A program made the position numbers and the translations under genes. Source: Ophthalmolycus amberensis (taxonomy: Eukaryota; Chordata; Actinopteri; Perciformes; Zoarcidae). From it: DNA of 64,000 nucleotides. Positions 39,701 through 52,690 of the stretch are shown one piece after another; the stretch's first letter is position 1; each line of letters opens with the position of its first letter. Below the pieces are notes generated by a model, which had not been told where the DNA came from, ran no database searches, and saw nothing but the letters and a program-made list of their open reading frames with translations. Location of the stretch: the NCBI GenBank assembly GCA_024529925.1, contig JAFEUB010000778.1, forward strand, positions 535,001 through 599,000, in the 5' to 3' direction.

Positions 39701-42638
39701 TCACAACTTCAAGTTAGTTAGTCTAGAGAGCCTTTCAATTCCAAGGCTTAGAAAGAAAATCGGAATTTGCAGGTAAGACTTTTTTTTAAATGCAATCAGT
39801 GCATCCATAAGGGTTAGGGTTACATTTGTTTACAGAAGCCATCTTTTAAGCTCCACCAACAAATATTTTCTGGCTAAAGGGTTTGTAATGACAAACAAAG
39901 GGAATTTTCAAACTAACAGACTTTTTTAGCTTCTTTAAGTTCATTGTTTTGGTTTTATGGCCCCAAAATCTTGATTCGTCTCCAGCTGCTCTAAGCTAAA
40001 AAGCTCTGATAAACCCACTATACTCAACCTGCCCAGCACTACGACTCTCCGGAGTTGCTGGAGGAAACGGAGCTATAATGAGAGTAAATATTGAACTTAG
40101 ATTCATCAGTTGGCCAGAAATCTCATCTGCTAGATGCTTAAAATGGTAATTGTTATTTTCTTTTTTACAATGGAACTGTAACAACTTGATAAGGAGACAT
40201 TTCGGATGGCTTTCTGGCAACCAAGTGGCCAAGTATCCTTAATTAACCTAATTAATGCTGCTTTGAGCTTTTATTGAACCTACACCGTATTAATCTAGGA
40301 AAAGCTGAATGGACTGCAAATTTTCAGTCACATTCAAGTGGTTCATCTAATGCTCTTTTGACAAAACTGGTGACAAAATGTTGCTATCATAATAATGATA
40401 TTGTCAAAGCACAATCAAAGTTCCTGAGCGCTATTGCAATGCAAACAATCACTCACAGGAAGATTAATTCTATGATTATGGCCACAAATTGACCATAACG
40501 TACCCACAGGGGGTTAACAGGACTGCTGAGCGATACCAATTACCGGTTGCGGAGATTGTTGCCTCTCAAATGACCGACACATATATCAGGAAGAGGAAGA
40601 AAAATCCCTGTCAAAGGAAAACTCATCAAATTGGCCAATACTTTGTTCAGTCTTAGAACTGCGAACAGTTTCAATATGAAAACTAATTTGTGACATTCAC
40701 CACATACAACAACAATTTTGTGTACTGTAGGTCTGGCCCAAAATGTGATGTTTCATCACCGTGTAAAAACAATTGTCAGGGTTAACGCTCGCTAGCCGTG
40801 GCTCTCCGCGGTCTTAATGCAGCATTACCGACCACTCTGATGAGACGATTCGGCTGCCTATAAATCAGCAGTGACTTGGGCCTATTGAGACAGTATTTCC
40901 TGAGGCCATCTTCATGCAACAAAGCAAAGCAAAGCATCTGTCTAAGTGAGGCTTTTGTTTGTAGATATCCTACATGCACTGTGAAAAGCCAAGAACTAAG
41001 AGCTTTGAAGCCCAACTGAGAAATTATCTTCATACATCTTCTTGAAACGTTGTGAAGTCTGCAAAGAAACCGAGTTTCATTTGGTCATAAAGAATTATGT
41101 CCGCTGCAGTTTCTGTATCTCTCATTAAATGAATCCCCCTCAAAGACACTTTTGCCTCGTAAAATGATAATGGAATTCTTTTAGGAATTAGCCTTTTTTT
41201 TTCATTCTTTCTTTATAAAAACCTCGGCTTGAGAAATGGCTGGCTGAGAGACTTGTCAGCGGTGTGAATGAACGAGGAACAATAGAAGACAAATCTCTCC
41301 ACCCTAAATATAAGTCTCCAAGCACCTCTGATCAGACAATAGCAAAACACAGAGAGACAGTGGCATGTAGAATTCAGGGGGGACAAAAAGGCTAGGAGCT
41401 CTACAAACTCACAGCTGATGTGGCATAACTTCTGTGTAGGTTAATGAAGTCCTAATCTAGACTTCAGTGGGAATTCTTACTGTAAAGCCCCCCCCCCCCA
41501 AAAAAAATAGCATGAATGTCGGTTGGCTTTCTGAGTCCACCATCTTTCCTGGACACCAACTGGGATGGATGCTACAGCATCTGAGCACTGCATCAAATCC
41601 AACATCGAATGCTCCAAACACAGACAAAGAGCCCCCTACACCCATGGAGAGCTAGAGGACAGTGATTAATGAGGCCACAGCAGTGGAGAGTGGCTCCGTT
41701 ATAATCCACCTCCACTCTCGTCTCCGCTTCAGCAGTGAGAGTGTCAACAACTAATGACAGCCAAGATGTCCTCCGTTACATTTCCTGAGAAACATCGCAG
41801 TCCTTATCACCTCGTAGGCTGCATGGTGGTGGTGGTACATGGCTGGAGGCAAACTAGATGTCAATTGTTTAGATGGCATTTAAGTCCATCGGCGCTGCGG
41901 TAAAGTGAAACTTGGTGCGATAGGTTGAATATTTTTTCTGTTTTGTATCTTTATTCGCAGCTATGAATTAAGAGTTCTGCACAGGCCTGTAACTGAGACG
42001 CTGAACCGAGCCCATGCGGTTCGAATCACAGTAATTGGCATCATCGATTACAAAATGATTTAAATTTCTATAACGTTCGTTGGCACGTCGCAAGAATCGC
42101 AGCGCTCGGTGAAAGAAAGCATTCCCGCGAAGAATGAGCTGCAGCCAAAACAAAACCTCGCCCACGATCCTCCAAAGTGTGGAGACAGAAATGTGGTGTT
42201 CTGTAAACTCTGCAAATTGGAAATGGCTGATCACAGCAGTGCAACTGTTATGCGTGGACACTTACGAAAGTGAAAGCATCCCGGAGAGCTTTGTCCATAC
42301 GGCAGCTAAACAACACACAGTTTACTTTTTGTCCCCTCCAAAACATGTTATATTAGGATTGTATTGACATGGGGAACGTGTTCCTGTTAGCAGTCGTCAT
42401 ATAGATTTTCTAACTTTCCAAATGTTTTAAGTCTTTCACTGTTGTTGCAGTCTGTATCCTTTGCTTGAGAACTTTACTGCATATTATTTCAGTGATGAAA
42501 TTAATCCCCATCATAAATATTTTATGCTCTAGCTTTAGCTCTAGTATTTTTCTGATCAGTCATCTGATATCGAGAGTCCATTATCCAAAATATGGACATT
42601 TTTATGCAAGTTCTTAAATTTTGGGTCAATAAATTGTT
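39701..42638. other. Intronic sequence without recognised genes
   Basis: It contains a C12 run at 41488-41499 and a homeodomain-like palindromic cluster at 40239-40257 (listed separately). The segment 40180-40470 has few CpGs and many AT-rich words of the kind seen in conserved non-coding elements, but conservation cannot be judged from one sequence. Confidence 0.45.
40239..40257. promoter_or_regulatory. Paired homeodomain-like sites (candidate enhancer core)
   Basis: TTAATTAACCTAATTAATG carries two homeodomain TAAT cores in each of two halves, within an otherwise unique stretch of intron 1. NCAM genes are known targets of homeobox factors, so an intronic enhancer is plausible, but AT-rich words like this also occur by chance. 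Confidence 0.25.
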
Positions 42639-42732
42639 TATATATATATATATATATATAGATATATATATATATATCTATATATATATCTATATATATA
42701 TATATCTATATATATATCTATATATATATATA

Positions 42733-42806
<74 letters not shown>
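42639..42806. repeat. 168-bp (TA)n array with regular GA/TC interruptions
   Basis: This is a TA dinucleotide array interrupted by periodic ATC or GATA steps (for example 42661, 42677 and 42689). The array is almost wholly self-complementary and could extrude hairpins. Open frames of Tyr-Ile repeats across it are artefacts. Confidence 0.97.
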
Positions 42807-42808
<2 letters not shown>

Positions 42809-45800
42809 CGCTGCAGGAATCTTATGAGGTTCTTTCCATCAACTCTGTTGGTCGGAGAATCCCCCGAGCCACTGATCGAACTGCAATCTCCCTGTTCAAA
42901 CACAGCTGCATCAATGGGCTTTTATCACACCACGTCCCCCCTGGATACAAAGATATGCACAGCTGCTGCTCTGTTGCCCAGAAACTGAATGTCATTTCAG
43001 GAATACCCCCCATTCCACATACAGGATAGTGTTACAGGAAGACCTGCAAGCAGCCCAGGCCTCTAAACATTTCAGTCCCAGCACTCTATAGTTCTCCACT
43101 CCATCCATTTTCTGGGGCCCGTCTCACTAATGACAGTTCAGATGTCACTGAAATTGTGAGGATAGGATGGAAAGTATGACCTAATTGCACCTTCCCTAAA
43201 AGGAGGATCTTGCTGTTATTGAGTTTTTGGTATCATTTTCCCATCACTGGAGACTGACATAAACCTCTGTTCAATCAATGCATACCGAGTTATGAGCCCT
43301 GTAATTTAAAAATCACGTTATCGGATGCAGGTCATTTAGTTTTGAGTGTCCAACCAAGAAGCCGGCTAACAAGCATTTTTGTCAATCTGAAGACAAAAAG
43401 CACTCTAGCAAATGCCTCTCTAGGTTGTTTCTTTTCAGGCCATCAATTTGAAACCTGTATCATTCGTCAGTTAAGATCAATACAATACATATATTTTATA
43501 CATGAATGAATATGTACATAACTACAATATAATATTATCTAAGAAATATATTATTTTATTAGGGATAAACATATAAAGTCACGCCATTGTGGCAAAAGTA
43601 CAAGTATATTTCAGTTAATATTTTTTTCAGATATTTCATTAAACTGAACACCTTTCCTTAACACTAAAGATCAATTCCAATCTTGCCCCCTACATCCCCT
43701 CCCTGCCGACTTCCACTCTGTTTGCGCGTTCTCGCGGAGAGTGCACCATATTCAGTTCCATGCCAATTCAATCGTCGGGGAGTGGAAGTGAGTTATAAAA
43801 CCATCCAACAGCAAGTCTCTATCGATGCTGAATTAGCCAGTTGCACTTAGCGACCACATGCAATGCCGTTTTGTGTTCGTTATGGAACACCACAGTTCGC
43901 ACATGCGACCAAAAAAATCTTGCAACTAAACATTTGAATTGTGTGGCACTGGTGCTGACATTAAGCAGTTCTAAATCTGAGTGTGTTTGTGTGAAAGCTC
44001 TCTGCACATCACAACCTTGAAACATACCGGTAATGCCACTTTAAGAGAATTACTGAACGGCAAAGCCCAGACCAGACATCATCGGCGGACATAACGGCTT
44101 CATCACCCGTCACCCCTGTCCCCAGTGACATGCCTAATCTAATTCAGAGACGTCGGATTCATTTCAGAAGTGGGTGGGTGACACACTGTACATTTAACAA
44201 CAGGAGACATTTTGATTTAAAAAAAAGACAGTTTAAGTTTAATCTACTCTCAGTACAGGGACAAATTGGGGGTCCAAGGGCCCCATGGACCCCCTAATTC
44301 TAGCATCCTTCTGACCCAACGTGGTGGAGATGGCCTAATCTGAATTTAAAAAAAACATGCATCTGCACCTTTATTCCTGTTCACAATAATTCACATAATG
44401 CAAGTGAACCTAAATGAAAAAGTTAGGAGCAAAAAGCTAGTCTGGCGTCCTGATGAAAAAAAAAAATGAAAAAAAAAAAAAATGCCACCAAAGAAGCTGA
44501 GTTTTATTTTTCTGGCTCAGGCGGCCTCAAAGATGCCAAAAGGAAACCATGGTAACCATCGGAGAGAGGGAAATTTGTCTGGAAGCTTGATGCCGTTTAC
44601 ACCCTACACCTTAAAGAAGGATGACTCATTCAGCTTATTGTGACTACAAACAGACTTCACTCTATCACGAGTGGGAGGGTGTAGGGGCCGGATTGTAATT
44701 GGGCCTGAACCTCATTTCTTCAATCCCACATTCTATTAGTAGTCCCTTTATGCAATATAGTCTTCTTTTGCATCGAGCTAATCACGACAGAAAGAGAGCA
44801 GTGATAAAAACCAATGATCGACTATAGGGACGTTCTTATAACACTTGCCATTTACCTCTTTCTTCTTCCGCTACAGTGCTAAAGGACTGCCACTTTGAGC
44901 CCCTCAAAGCAGGTACAAATGGTTTAAATGAATGCAGAAGGGCTTGCTGGGGTTCTCCCTTATTAACCTGACAGGTATTTAATATTCTGTACAGTTTGAG
45001 GCTTTTCTGCAAGAGGGAGCTGACATTTAAGGCCCTCCAGAGGTACTAAAGCCATTGGGCTAGTAAGAAGAGCCATATCCGTGAATGAACTAATTAAGCT
45101 CCTCAATGTCCTCGGCAAAATGGTGCCCTGAGATTGTTCTGTGCAATAGCAGTAATGAGAAAAAGAAAGACAGAAGGTTAAAAACGTTGGAGAAAAAAGC
45201 TGGGGGATGCTAGACCTCATCCTCAAACGCATAAGGGGCGTGTACTGTTCAGAAAAAGAAAGATTACTGAGGAGGCAGGGGTTCAATCCCTTTCTTTTCC
45301 TTGGCGAGTGGACCCGTTACATTTTTGAGTGCAAGGCCCGTATTTTCTCGTCTTTGTTCTTCTACCCTTGGTAAGGCTCATTAAAGTCCATAAACAATGC
45401 GAGATGTGCTCTCTAATGAGCAAATCCTTCTGTAAAAAGGGCTCTGTCCTTGGGCAGCCGGCCATGTCAGCTAACACTGTATGCAAACCCAGTCTCATGC
45501 ACCTCAGGACTAACAACCGGGCCATTCTCAACAGGCTCATTTGTGTCCTCAAACTCCTCATTTTCATTGTTCCCTCATTTTCTGTACTCCACTTCCCATG
45601 GAAATTACCGTTCGCTCTCCGTCCCGACAGGAAACGCAGAGTCACTTCAGCGAGACTTTGGCCTGTGACAATCTGACACAGTGATTCATGAAGATTTGAG
45701 ACTTCGCTCCCTGCTCCTTTAGGGTCGCGTCCAAGGAAGTGGGAGTCGACAAAGTCCCAGGAGGTGTCCATGGCACAGGGTGGCTAACTAAGTGAGCTGC

Positions 45801-46140
45801 TTGGCCGGCTATGAAGCGCAGCAGAGCTGAATGAAACAGCACAGTCAAAAACAACAGTGGGCTTTCACTGTGTTAGCAGGTCATACCAGAGTATGCTTTC
45901 TTTGAGATGTTGAGAAAGAGATTACAGGGAAACAAACAGTGGAAAATGGGAGCATGATGTGGCATTTGGAGTTGCTCTTTCTCACAGACAGTGGGTCAGA
46001 CAATGATAAGTGGTCTACCTATGGCTCACGAGTCAGTGATTCTGAATAATGACAGTGGCTACTGTGAGATAAATCATCATGAATGCAATAATGGTCTTTG
46101 TTCAAAGAAAAGTTGAATATTTCTCCATAGAGGAAAATAA
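42807..46140. other. Intronic sequence without recognised genes
   Basis: It contains a perfect 9-bp inverted repeat at 44268-44294 and A-rich runs near 44456-44483. The 162-codon minus frame at 45283-45771 has no recognisable domain. Confidence 0.45.
44268..44294. repeat. Perfect 9-bp inverted repeat
   Basis: GGGGGTCCA and TGGACCCCC are separated by nine bases that are themselves partly self-complementary (AGGGCCCCA). It could form a hairpin. A similar GGACCCCTGGGGGTCC palindrome occurs at 58854-58869. Confidence 0.85.
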
Positions 46141-46384
46141 AACCAATGCCAAGATTAGCGACTAGAGAATAGAAGTTTATTGACCCGAGCCCCTACAGGC
46201 AACAAAGTTTATTAGACCAATATTAACAAAGTAGTATTATTTAGTTTTTAGGACTACAGTTGTAGTCATCTTGAGGGTGCTGTTGAAGGAAAGGCTGTAA
46301 ATAATTAATGTCCAACTTGTTCTGACTCTGACACATTGGACACTCGTGAAATTTCATGTCAATTTTTCTGTTAAGGTGCATTTT

Positions 46385-46705
46385 TCACAAAGCGGCAACC
46401 TCCGGTGCTCAGAAATGACCAACACTGAAGTTCCATAAACGGTAGTTCATCAAATGGCCACTTGAGTCTGCCGCCAAAAGCCACCCAACCCCCATAGATC
46501 TCAATGTTAAAATACCCAACATTAACAGCCGAAATAAACATGTTTACAGCCTGGTACAACAACGGTTTTGGTTACTATAGCTCATAACCCCGTTCATGAC
46601 AACTGTGCTGGGGGTGAATTTTTACAAAACTCAACTGTCTCTTAAAGCTATGGGTGACGTCACAAAGACAATGTCCACATTCTAAATCAGTCTATGGTTT
46701 TCAAC
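46385..46705 (+). mobile_element. Dispersed non-autonomous repeat A (CAACCTCCGG... ending CAGTCTATGG)
   Basis: The strings CAACCTCCGGTGCTCAGAAA, AACGGTAGTTCATCAAATGG, CCCCCATAGATCTCAATG, AAATAAACATGTTTACAGCC and GTTCATGACAACTGTGC occur in an order I recognise from a highly repeated fish element. It ends TGGGTGACGTCAC...GTCCAC...CAGTCTATGG at 46651-46696. There is no coding capacity. Most likely it is a MITE-like DNA element, but the class is uncertain. Sequence left of 46385, back to about 46141, may also belong to it. Confidence 0.65.
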
Positions 46706-49700
46706 AAGAACATTGAGCTCATTTTTTCAAGAGATTCCTTCAGCATTTCCATAGCTGCCTCAAACTAAGTGCGTCTGTCACCACATTATTTGAGTGTTTG
46801 ATGGTTATTAATTTGTGCTTTAGAACTTAGCCACCATGAAACCGCGTAACTTTACTCTGAATGTTATCAAGCAGCGAGTAATGCTTCCCACCTCGTCGGG
46901 TCACGTTGAAAGCAATCAAAATGCTCCCAATCTCAGATCTTGCACCCTTAATAAGAAACAAATATTTTATTGTATCACAGCTGGCACCCATATGTTTTTA
47001 TTGAACACCCTTTTTGGTGTAAATCGCAAGGTCCCCTTGCATGAATAAAGGAGTAAAATTATAAATATAATCAGTAAATGTCAAGCTTTTTTGATATGTT
47101 GCGGATTATATTAAAAAAAAGATAAGAGGTTCACTAAAAACTTCTGAGTCATCCTTCTTGCACTAAGCCAGACCAGAATTCATGACATTCTGCAGTATGT
47201 CAAGATATACTGGTTGTCATCAAAGGGTTTCACAGACAGAACAAAAAAACAGTACCATCTTTAAAAAGAACCCTATGCTTTTGGCCCAGGTAGGCTTTAT
47301 GAGACTAGTTCTTTGTCTGAGCTCAGCAATAACTCAGCATACACAGTTATTGCATTGCTTGAACAAAGCAGTCAATCTTGATCTTGATGTCTACCAACTT
47401 GGCCAAGCTACATGTGCTCCAAACCCATTAGAACTCTGGCAAAGGCAGCATCTGGTCCACTTAACATCCGCATGATGGAAAGAGAGGCAGGCACATGCTA
47501 TCTGATTATGTAACTGGTAAAACAGTGGAGAAACAGTCAGAGACATTTCCAAGTGGTGAACCTCATAGTAGATATTTTCCCTGCTCTGCTGTTCCACTAC
47601 CATTTGTACACACATACACGACCAACAAACACTGTATATGTGAAGTACATTTTCAAAATAGAGTGAAAGATTGATGCAGGAATGGGAATGGAAATAGTTG
47701 AAAAAACTCCATCCAAGTAAAATAAACTGCGTGCAATTGCATCACCCATTCCTGGTAAAAACGATCTAAAAATCAAGCATACATTTCTGATACCAGCTTA
47801 GTGATCTGTGCAATCCTATCACTTTGAAATTGGACGATTCAGCAAGACCCCAGATTGTTTTTAATGATGGCTGTTTTGAATATTCTACGGCAACGTTCTG
47901 TCTATTACTCCAATATTAGCATGTGACAACTGCAGCATGGTAAAGTTTTAAGTTGTGCAACAAAACCATGGGAGAGACTTGAGGATCAGGAGGCAGGACC
48001 TGTACAGCATGAAGATGGGCAGCTTAATCTGCATTTCATTGTACATGTTACAGTATTTTCTTCTTTCGTTATGCTTAGTTCAAAATAGGGCGGATACTAC
48101 TACCTCTCCAGTGAAGGCACAAATGTCGTCCGCATTTCAACCATAAGGGAAAAGTTAGATGTGTCTTCAGGGGGGGGAGTAGTCACTGCCGACATTACAT
48201 TTTAAATTTAAAAAGACTTGAGAGAGCTTAGTTGGGAGTTTATGGATTGTTTAATGCTTTTCAAGAGTATTTTGTGCAAAGATACCATAAGGCAACGAGT
48301 GAAGGCAGCAAATTTGCATAATTTCTTATTCACAAATTCATATGCCAGGAACTCTGCATTAAAATTTTGCGCATTTTACAGTAAATCATGCAGCAAGAAC
48401 ACTGTAAGCTGCCAAATAATATGGAGGACAAACTACCAACTATGCCAAGGCTGCCAAAAAAAGACTCTTTATCACCCGTCAACATTCATGTATCAACAGA
48501 ACAAAGTCTGTCCTCCAACCAGGGCAAAAAAGTCTGATGGTGTCCATTTTGTTATGCCAGCATACTTTCTGAAGTGTCAGTGGGGCAAAATAATTACACA
48601 GCTACAGAACTTTGCAGTAACGGTGGCTTATTAAAGCAGCAGTGCATTATGCAGAAAAGCCTTGCAGATAACATGAGACAGCTGTCAGTCAGGAGAGTGG
48701 CTATTCATGCCAGAGACATAATCAGGCCACGAAACACAATCTAACATTTGGCTCCTTTTACAGCATTCAGTTTGTCAGCAGAACGTCAGCGCTTCGTCTT
48801 ATTTTTCAGATGTTATTTTGTGAAGAAAAACGCACCTCGCACGGGCTTATCATTCGAGGCAAAGAGAGCTCGTTTCATGACATCTGAGGTTTCATTCAAC
48901 TCATACATTTAAATTAGTAACAAAAACAGTAAAGACAGGATCTAAGAAAAGAAATTCTGAGCAATGTCTTAGATCTGCAATGGGAAGAGAGGCTCGCATC
49001 TATAGCCATGCAGACAGACAACTAAATAATGTATAAAGTCATACTGAACAACACGATCATTCTTTAATTAAATCATGGAATGAAGGTCTAGAGAAGACAT
49101 CTAACCATGTCTAACACCCTCACTGGTCTCAAGGAGCTTTACTACATGCAATGGGGCAGAAAGGGAAACAATGAATCCAGAGGTTGAAGAGCCCTGCCGA
49201 CTCGGTGGTTCCTCCTTGACAACACTTTGCATTGTGTCCCGCCTCCATCGCCCTCCTCCACCCCCCTCCTCCCGCACTCCACCTTTGTCTGCCATCGCCG
49301 GCACACAGTGAGCCACTCCTGGCGCTTTTTCTTCGACAATGCAGTTAGCGTGAAAGCCTAATAAATTACAGACCTCTCTTGATCTCATCAAATGCAGCAG
49401 CCTGACCATAAACCCATAATGGAAAGGACTCTCAGAGGGGTTAGCGTTGGGTCAAATCGCTGCGATTGTCTTCCACTTTCAAATGAGATTGGGTCTGCCG
49501 TCTTTATTTTAAAATCGAAAATTGTTGAAAAGAGAGCTGCCATATCCTTTTTTTTGTGTTTGTCATGTCTTTCTGTCTCTGTCAAAAGTAATAGTAATAG
49601 GCTACTTAGGGTCATATGTTGGAAAATATCACCAGAGAAATGTTACATTTTCAGGGGATGTTTTGAAGTGAGGCGTTTGTATGTATTCTATTTTACAAGC

Positions 49701-50754
49701 ACAGAATTATACTTCTCCATTTTTACCGACCTAATAGACAAGGTGGTCACAGTATCTTGACTGTGCGCTCCTCCAAATATTTATTTTCTGCACAGTTTCT
49801 GTGTAAATAGATTGCCAAAATGAATGCACAGCATCTTAATCTGTGCACACAGTTAGACAATTAATAATGAATCGAAAATAACATGCTTGGTATCGTAATG
49901 CTTTTGCTTTCTCAATCTGTTCACACTGATTCCCACATCAATATTTGTTTGCCACCATTTGACACCCAAGAGGCTCGGTACAATAGACTCAATTACTAAA
50001 AAGTGGCTTATGATGTAGATTAGATTTTAATTTGTGAGTGTCGAATACTGACAGATGTCATGCAAAGTTGGTCCCACTTCTAACATTTGTAAAATTGTAC
50101 ATTTCTATTTCTTAGGATGTTATTTTAAAAATATTATACACAGGATCATTTTCAACTTGGTTTAGAGGATTCTTTTTATTTGGCCGTTTCGTCCTCTGCG
50201 ATTTTTTTTACAATGCATGAATAATTAACAACTAAATGTATTCTTAAGCTACAAAAGGAACCTGGTTTGAGTCAGGGACTCTTCTCAATAAACAAGCCTA
50301 AGAATCGTACCAAGAGCATACGCCTATACTCGGTATAGAGGTTTGATGCCGCGCCCTTCAGGTGTAATTTAAGTTCACTTTGTGTCAGTTGTGGCAACAG
50401 CCACTCCCTCTCAGCACCTTGATGGCGTTATCCTGCAACCACCTGCTACCGGCACAACACAAAAACACCATCTATTTTGATCAGTCTGACCTCATCAATG
50501 TTCACATGCGACTTCGCAGCAGCAGCGGGGCTCTGCTTATATGCAGCTCCCATATTAGATTGCGGGCAAGATTTTACCAGTTAATTAGATGATATTTGAC
50601 ATTCCAGTTTGATCAAACGCGCCGCAGAGTCTCTGTGCTGCATCCGCTGTCAAATCAACAGCTCTTAGATGCGTCTGTGTTTCCTCGTTTCCATAGCATT
50701 AGCTCACAGCCAATTTCACAGCAATGTCCTTAGAGAGACCTGAATGTGGTGAAT

Positions 50755-50756
<2 letters not shown>
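46706..50756. other. Intronic sequence without recognised genes
   Basis: The plus open frame at 48218-48634 and the short frames near 49101-49760 have no recognised domains. No repeat was recognised with confidence. Confidence 0.45.

Positions 50757-50785
<29 letters not shown>
50757..50785. repeat. (AC)n microsatellite
   Basis: About 14 perfect AC units. Confidence 0.95.
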
Positions 50786-51882
50786 TCCACTGGGTTATAA
50801 TTGCTGCACCTTTCCCTTCTTTGAAAACAGCAACAAGGAAACAAAGTGCATCATCTCTGAAGCCATTTAGCCATTTCAGAGAAGAAGAATTCGCCAAAGA
50901 CCATTACCCAGAAACACTAACCCAATATTATTTTATTTTACCACAAATGAAAATTCTCAGTTACTATTGAAAATTTAAAATGTTTTCTTTCCAGCTGAAT
51001 TCACAACTTGGTTTTGAGTCTGCTGTTTCTGCTCACAGAGCTATTTGAGTGCACAGCAAGGCTGCATTATAAAAAGCCCCACAGGGCTTGAATAATAATT
51101 GTGATCACAGCTTCCACATTACTTACGGTGGCCACAGTTTCATTAGGATTCGGCCAAATCTAGAGACATGATTTAAATTGCTGAGACTTTGCAGCTTGGC
51201 AAAACTGTCCCGAGTTTGTGCCACCTGAGCTTGTGAACAGTACGCGGGGAAATAAGTCATTCTGGACTTTTGCTGGCATGGCCTGAAAACACCACGGAGC
51301 CACAGAGGATGCTCTCCTCAAGAATGTGCTCGCTGACAATGATGCCAATTTAGAGAGTAAACAAGTCCACAGAATACTGCGCAGGCTGCACATCTCGCCT
51401 TGTTCCCAACTCCCAGAGGGTGCACTTGTGTTTTTCTTTTGGGGTTCTTCACACAAAGGCTGAGACGACTTGGCACCTGAGGAAGCCAGCCAATCACAGT
51501 GTCCCAGGGATGAGCTAACTACCATTGCTAGGCATTACATCATGATGGTGAGTCACTCCCTGGGATTAAGAGTCAGTAAAACGCAGAACCAAATACGCCA
51601 CAGCCTTGAATCTCCATGACAGCTCAGCAGAGGTAAAGTGAGTCGATGATTTCACATTGTAGGCAACACGTAAGGAGCTTGGTCTGTCTTTGTGCTCTTA
51701 TGGGTAAAGACTGTTTAACACAGAGGCAAGAATACTCCTTAAGTTGGTCTCTGAGCTCCAGCAGTTAAAATTGTGTCAGACAGCTTTAGCTCAGGTAAAC
51801 TCTGGAAATGCCAAGACATCCCAGCAAGTGAACCTGAAAGGACGATGAGCTTTGAGGAGTGCCAAACACAAAGTAGTGCTCA

Positions 51883-51888
<6 letters not shown>
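50786..51888. other. Intronic sequence without recognised genes
   Basis: The minus open frame at 51160-51525 is 121 codons with no recognised domain. Nothing else was seen. Confidence 0.45.

Positions 51889-51920
<32 letters not shown>
51889..51920. repeat. (AC)n microsatellite
   Basis: Sixteen perfect AC units. Confidence 0.96.
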
Positions 51921-51922
<2 letters not shown>

Positions 51923-52243
51923 CACGATGCCACCTACACTTGCCTAAATATTAGTGGGTGGCCAGCAAATAGAGATCACATGTGTGACGTCTCTAAAAGC
52001 TTTATTACAAATCAACAAGCTTGTTGCCTGTTTACAGAATATGATGTGAATTAGTATAATTGCCCTCTACTATTTATATTCAAAGTATAACGTTGCTAAA
52101 GTGCAAACTTAAATGCAGAATGACACACTAACTTAGATTGTCCTGCCCTAATGGCTATTATCCCAGCTTTGCAATACACATTGGCTGCAGTCCATTTGGC
52201 AAATCTCTAACATAGTGGGAAAACACATTTTAATGGAGTGCAC

Positions 52244-52690
52244 GCTAGAGGCCAACCGATGCGTCGGCTGATACGAGTTTATCACCAATTTATTGTATAA
52301 ATTGGCATGAACTGACATGACATACTGTTGTAACACTTGTTGGTTTGGATAACTTTTGAAAAGGTGAACTAGAATCAGGTTAATATCAGGTAGGGCAACA
52401 ACATAAACATGTTAAATTAGTCCGTTACTGTTTGAGTATCTTATGGAACGAATCAGTCGGTCCACTGAACAGCTGAAATCACACAGTCACACACACTGTA
52501 GGTCCATCATTCAACACCATATTTTTACTAACAACAACTTCCAGCACCATGTAAAGTAGGCCAAACTCACCCTGAACCTCCTCTGTAAATAACTGCCCCG
52601 ATGGGTCCCGCCAGGCTCAGGTCGGGTATCTACACTCTACTACAACTGTCTCTGCTGTTTGCCATGCAGTTGGCCTACATGTCGATTTTT
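52244..52690. mobile_element. Probable decayed hAT-like element
   Basis: GCTAGAGGCCAACCGATGCG and TCGGCTGATACGAGTTTATC resemble the GGCCGACCGAT...GCCGATA ends of fish hAT elements. Farther right, CCTGAACCTCCT, CCCGATGGGTC and CTCAGGTCGGGTATCT (52574-52633) recall internal parts of the same type. No transposase frame survives. The right limit is a guess. Confidence 0.4.

Noticed and set aside
42018..42027. GGTTCGAATC, tRNA B-box-like
   Set aside because: No matching A box or cloverleaf upstream, so neither a tRNA gene nor a tRNA-derived SINE is supported. The same applies to GGTTCAATCC near 45280.
42592..42807. Tyr-Ile repeat open frame
   Set aside because: An artefact of translating the (TA)n array.
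45283..45771. 162-codon minus-strand open frame
   Set aside because: No recognisable motif or domain. Frames overlap on the opposite strand, as expected for a low-stop stretch.
50409..50430. TCAGCACC followed by TTGATGGCG, RE1-like
   Set aside because: Only the left half of the RE1 motif matches. Weaker than the half-site near exon 1.
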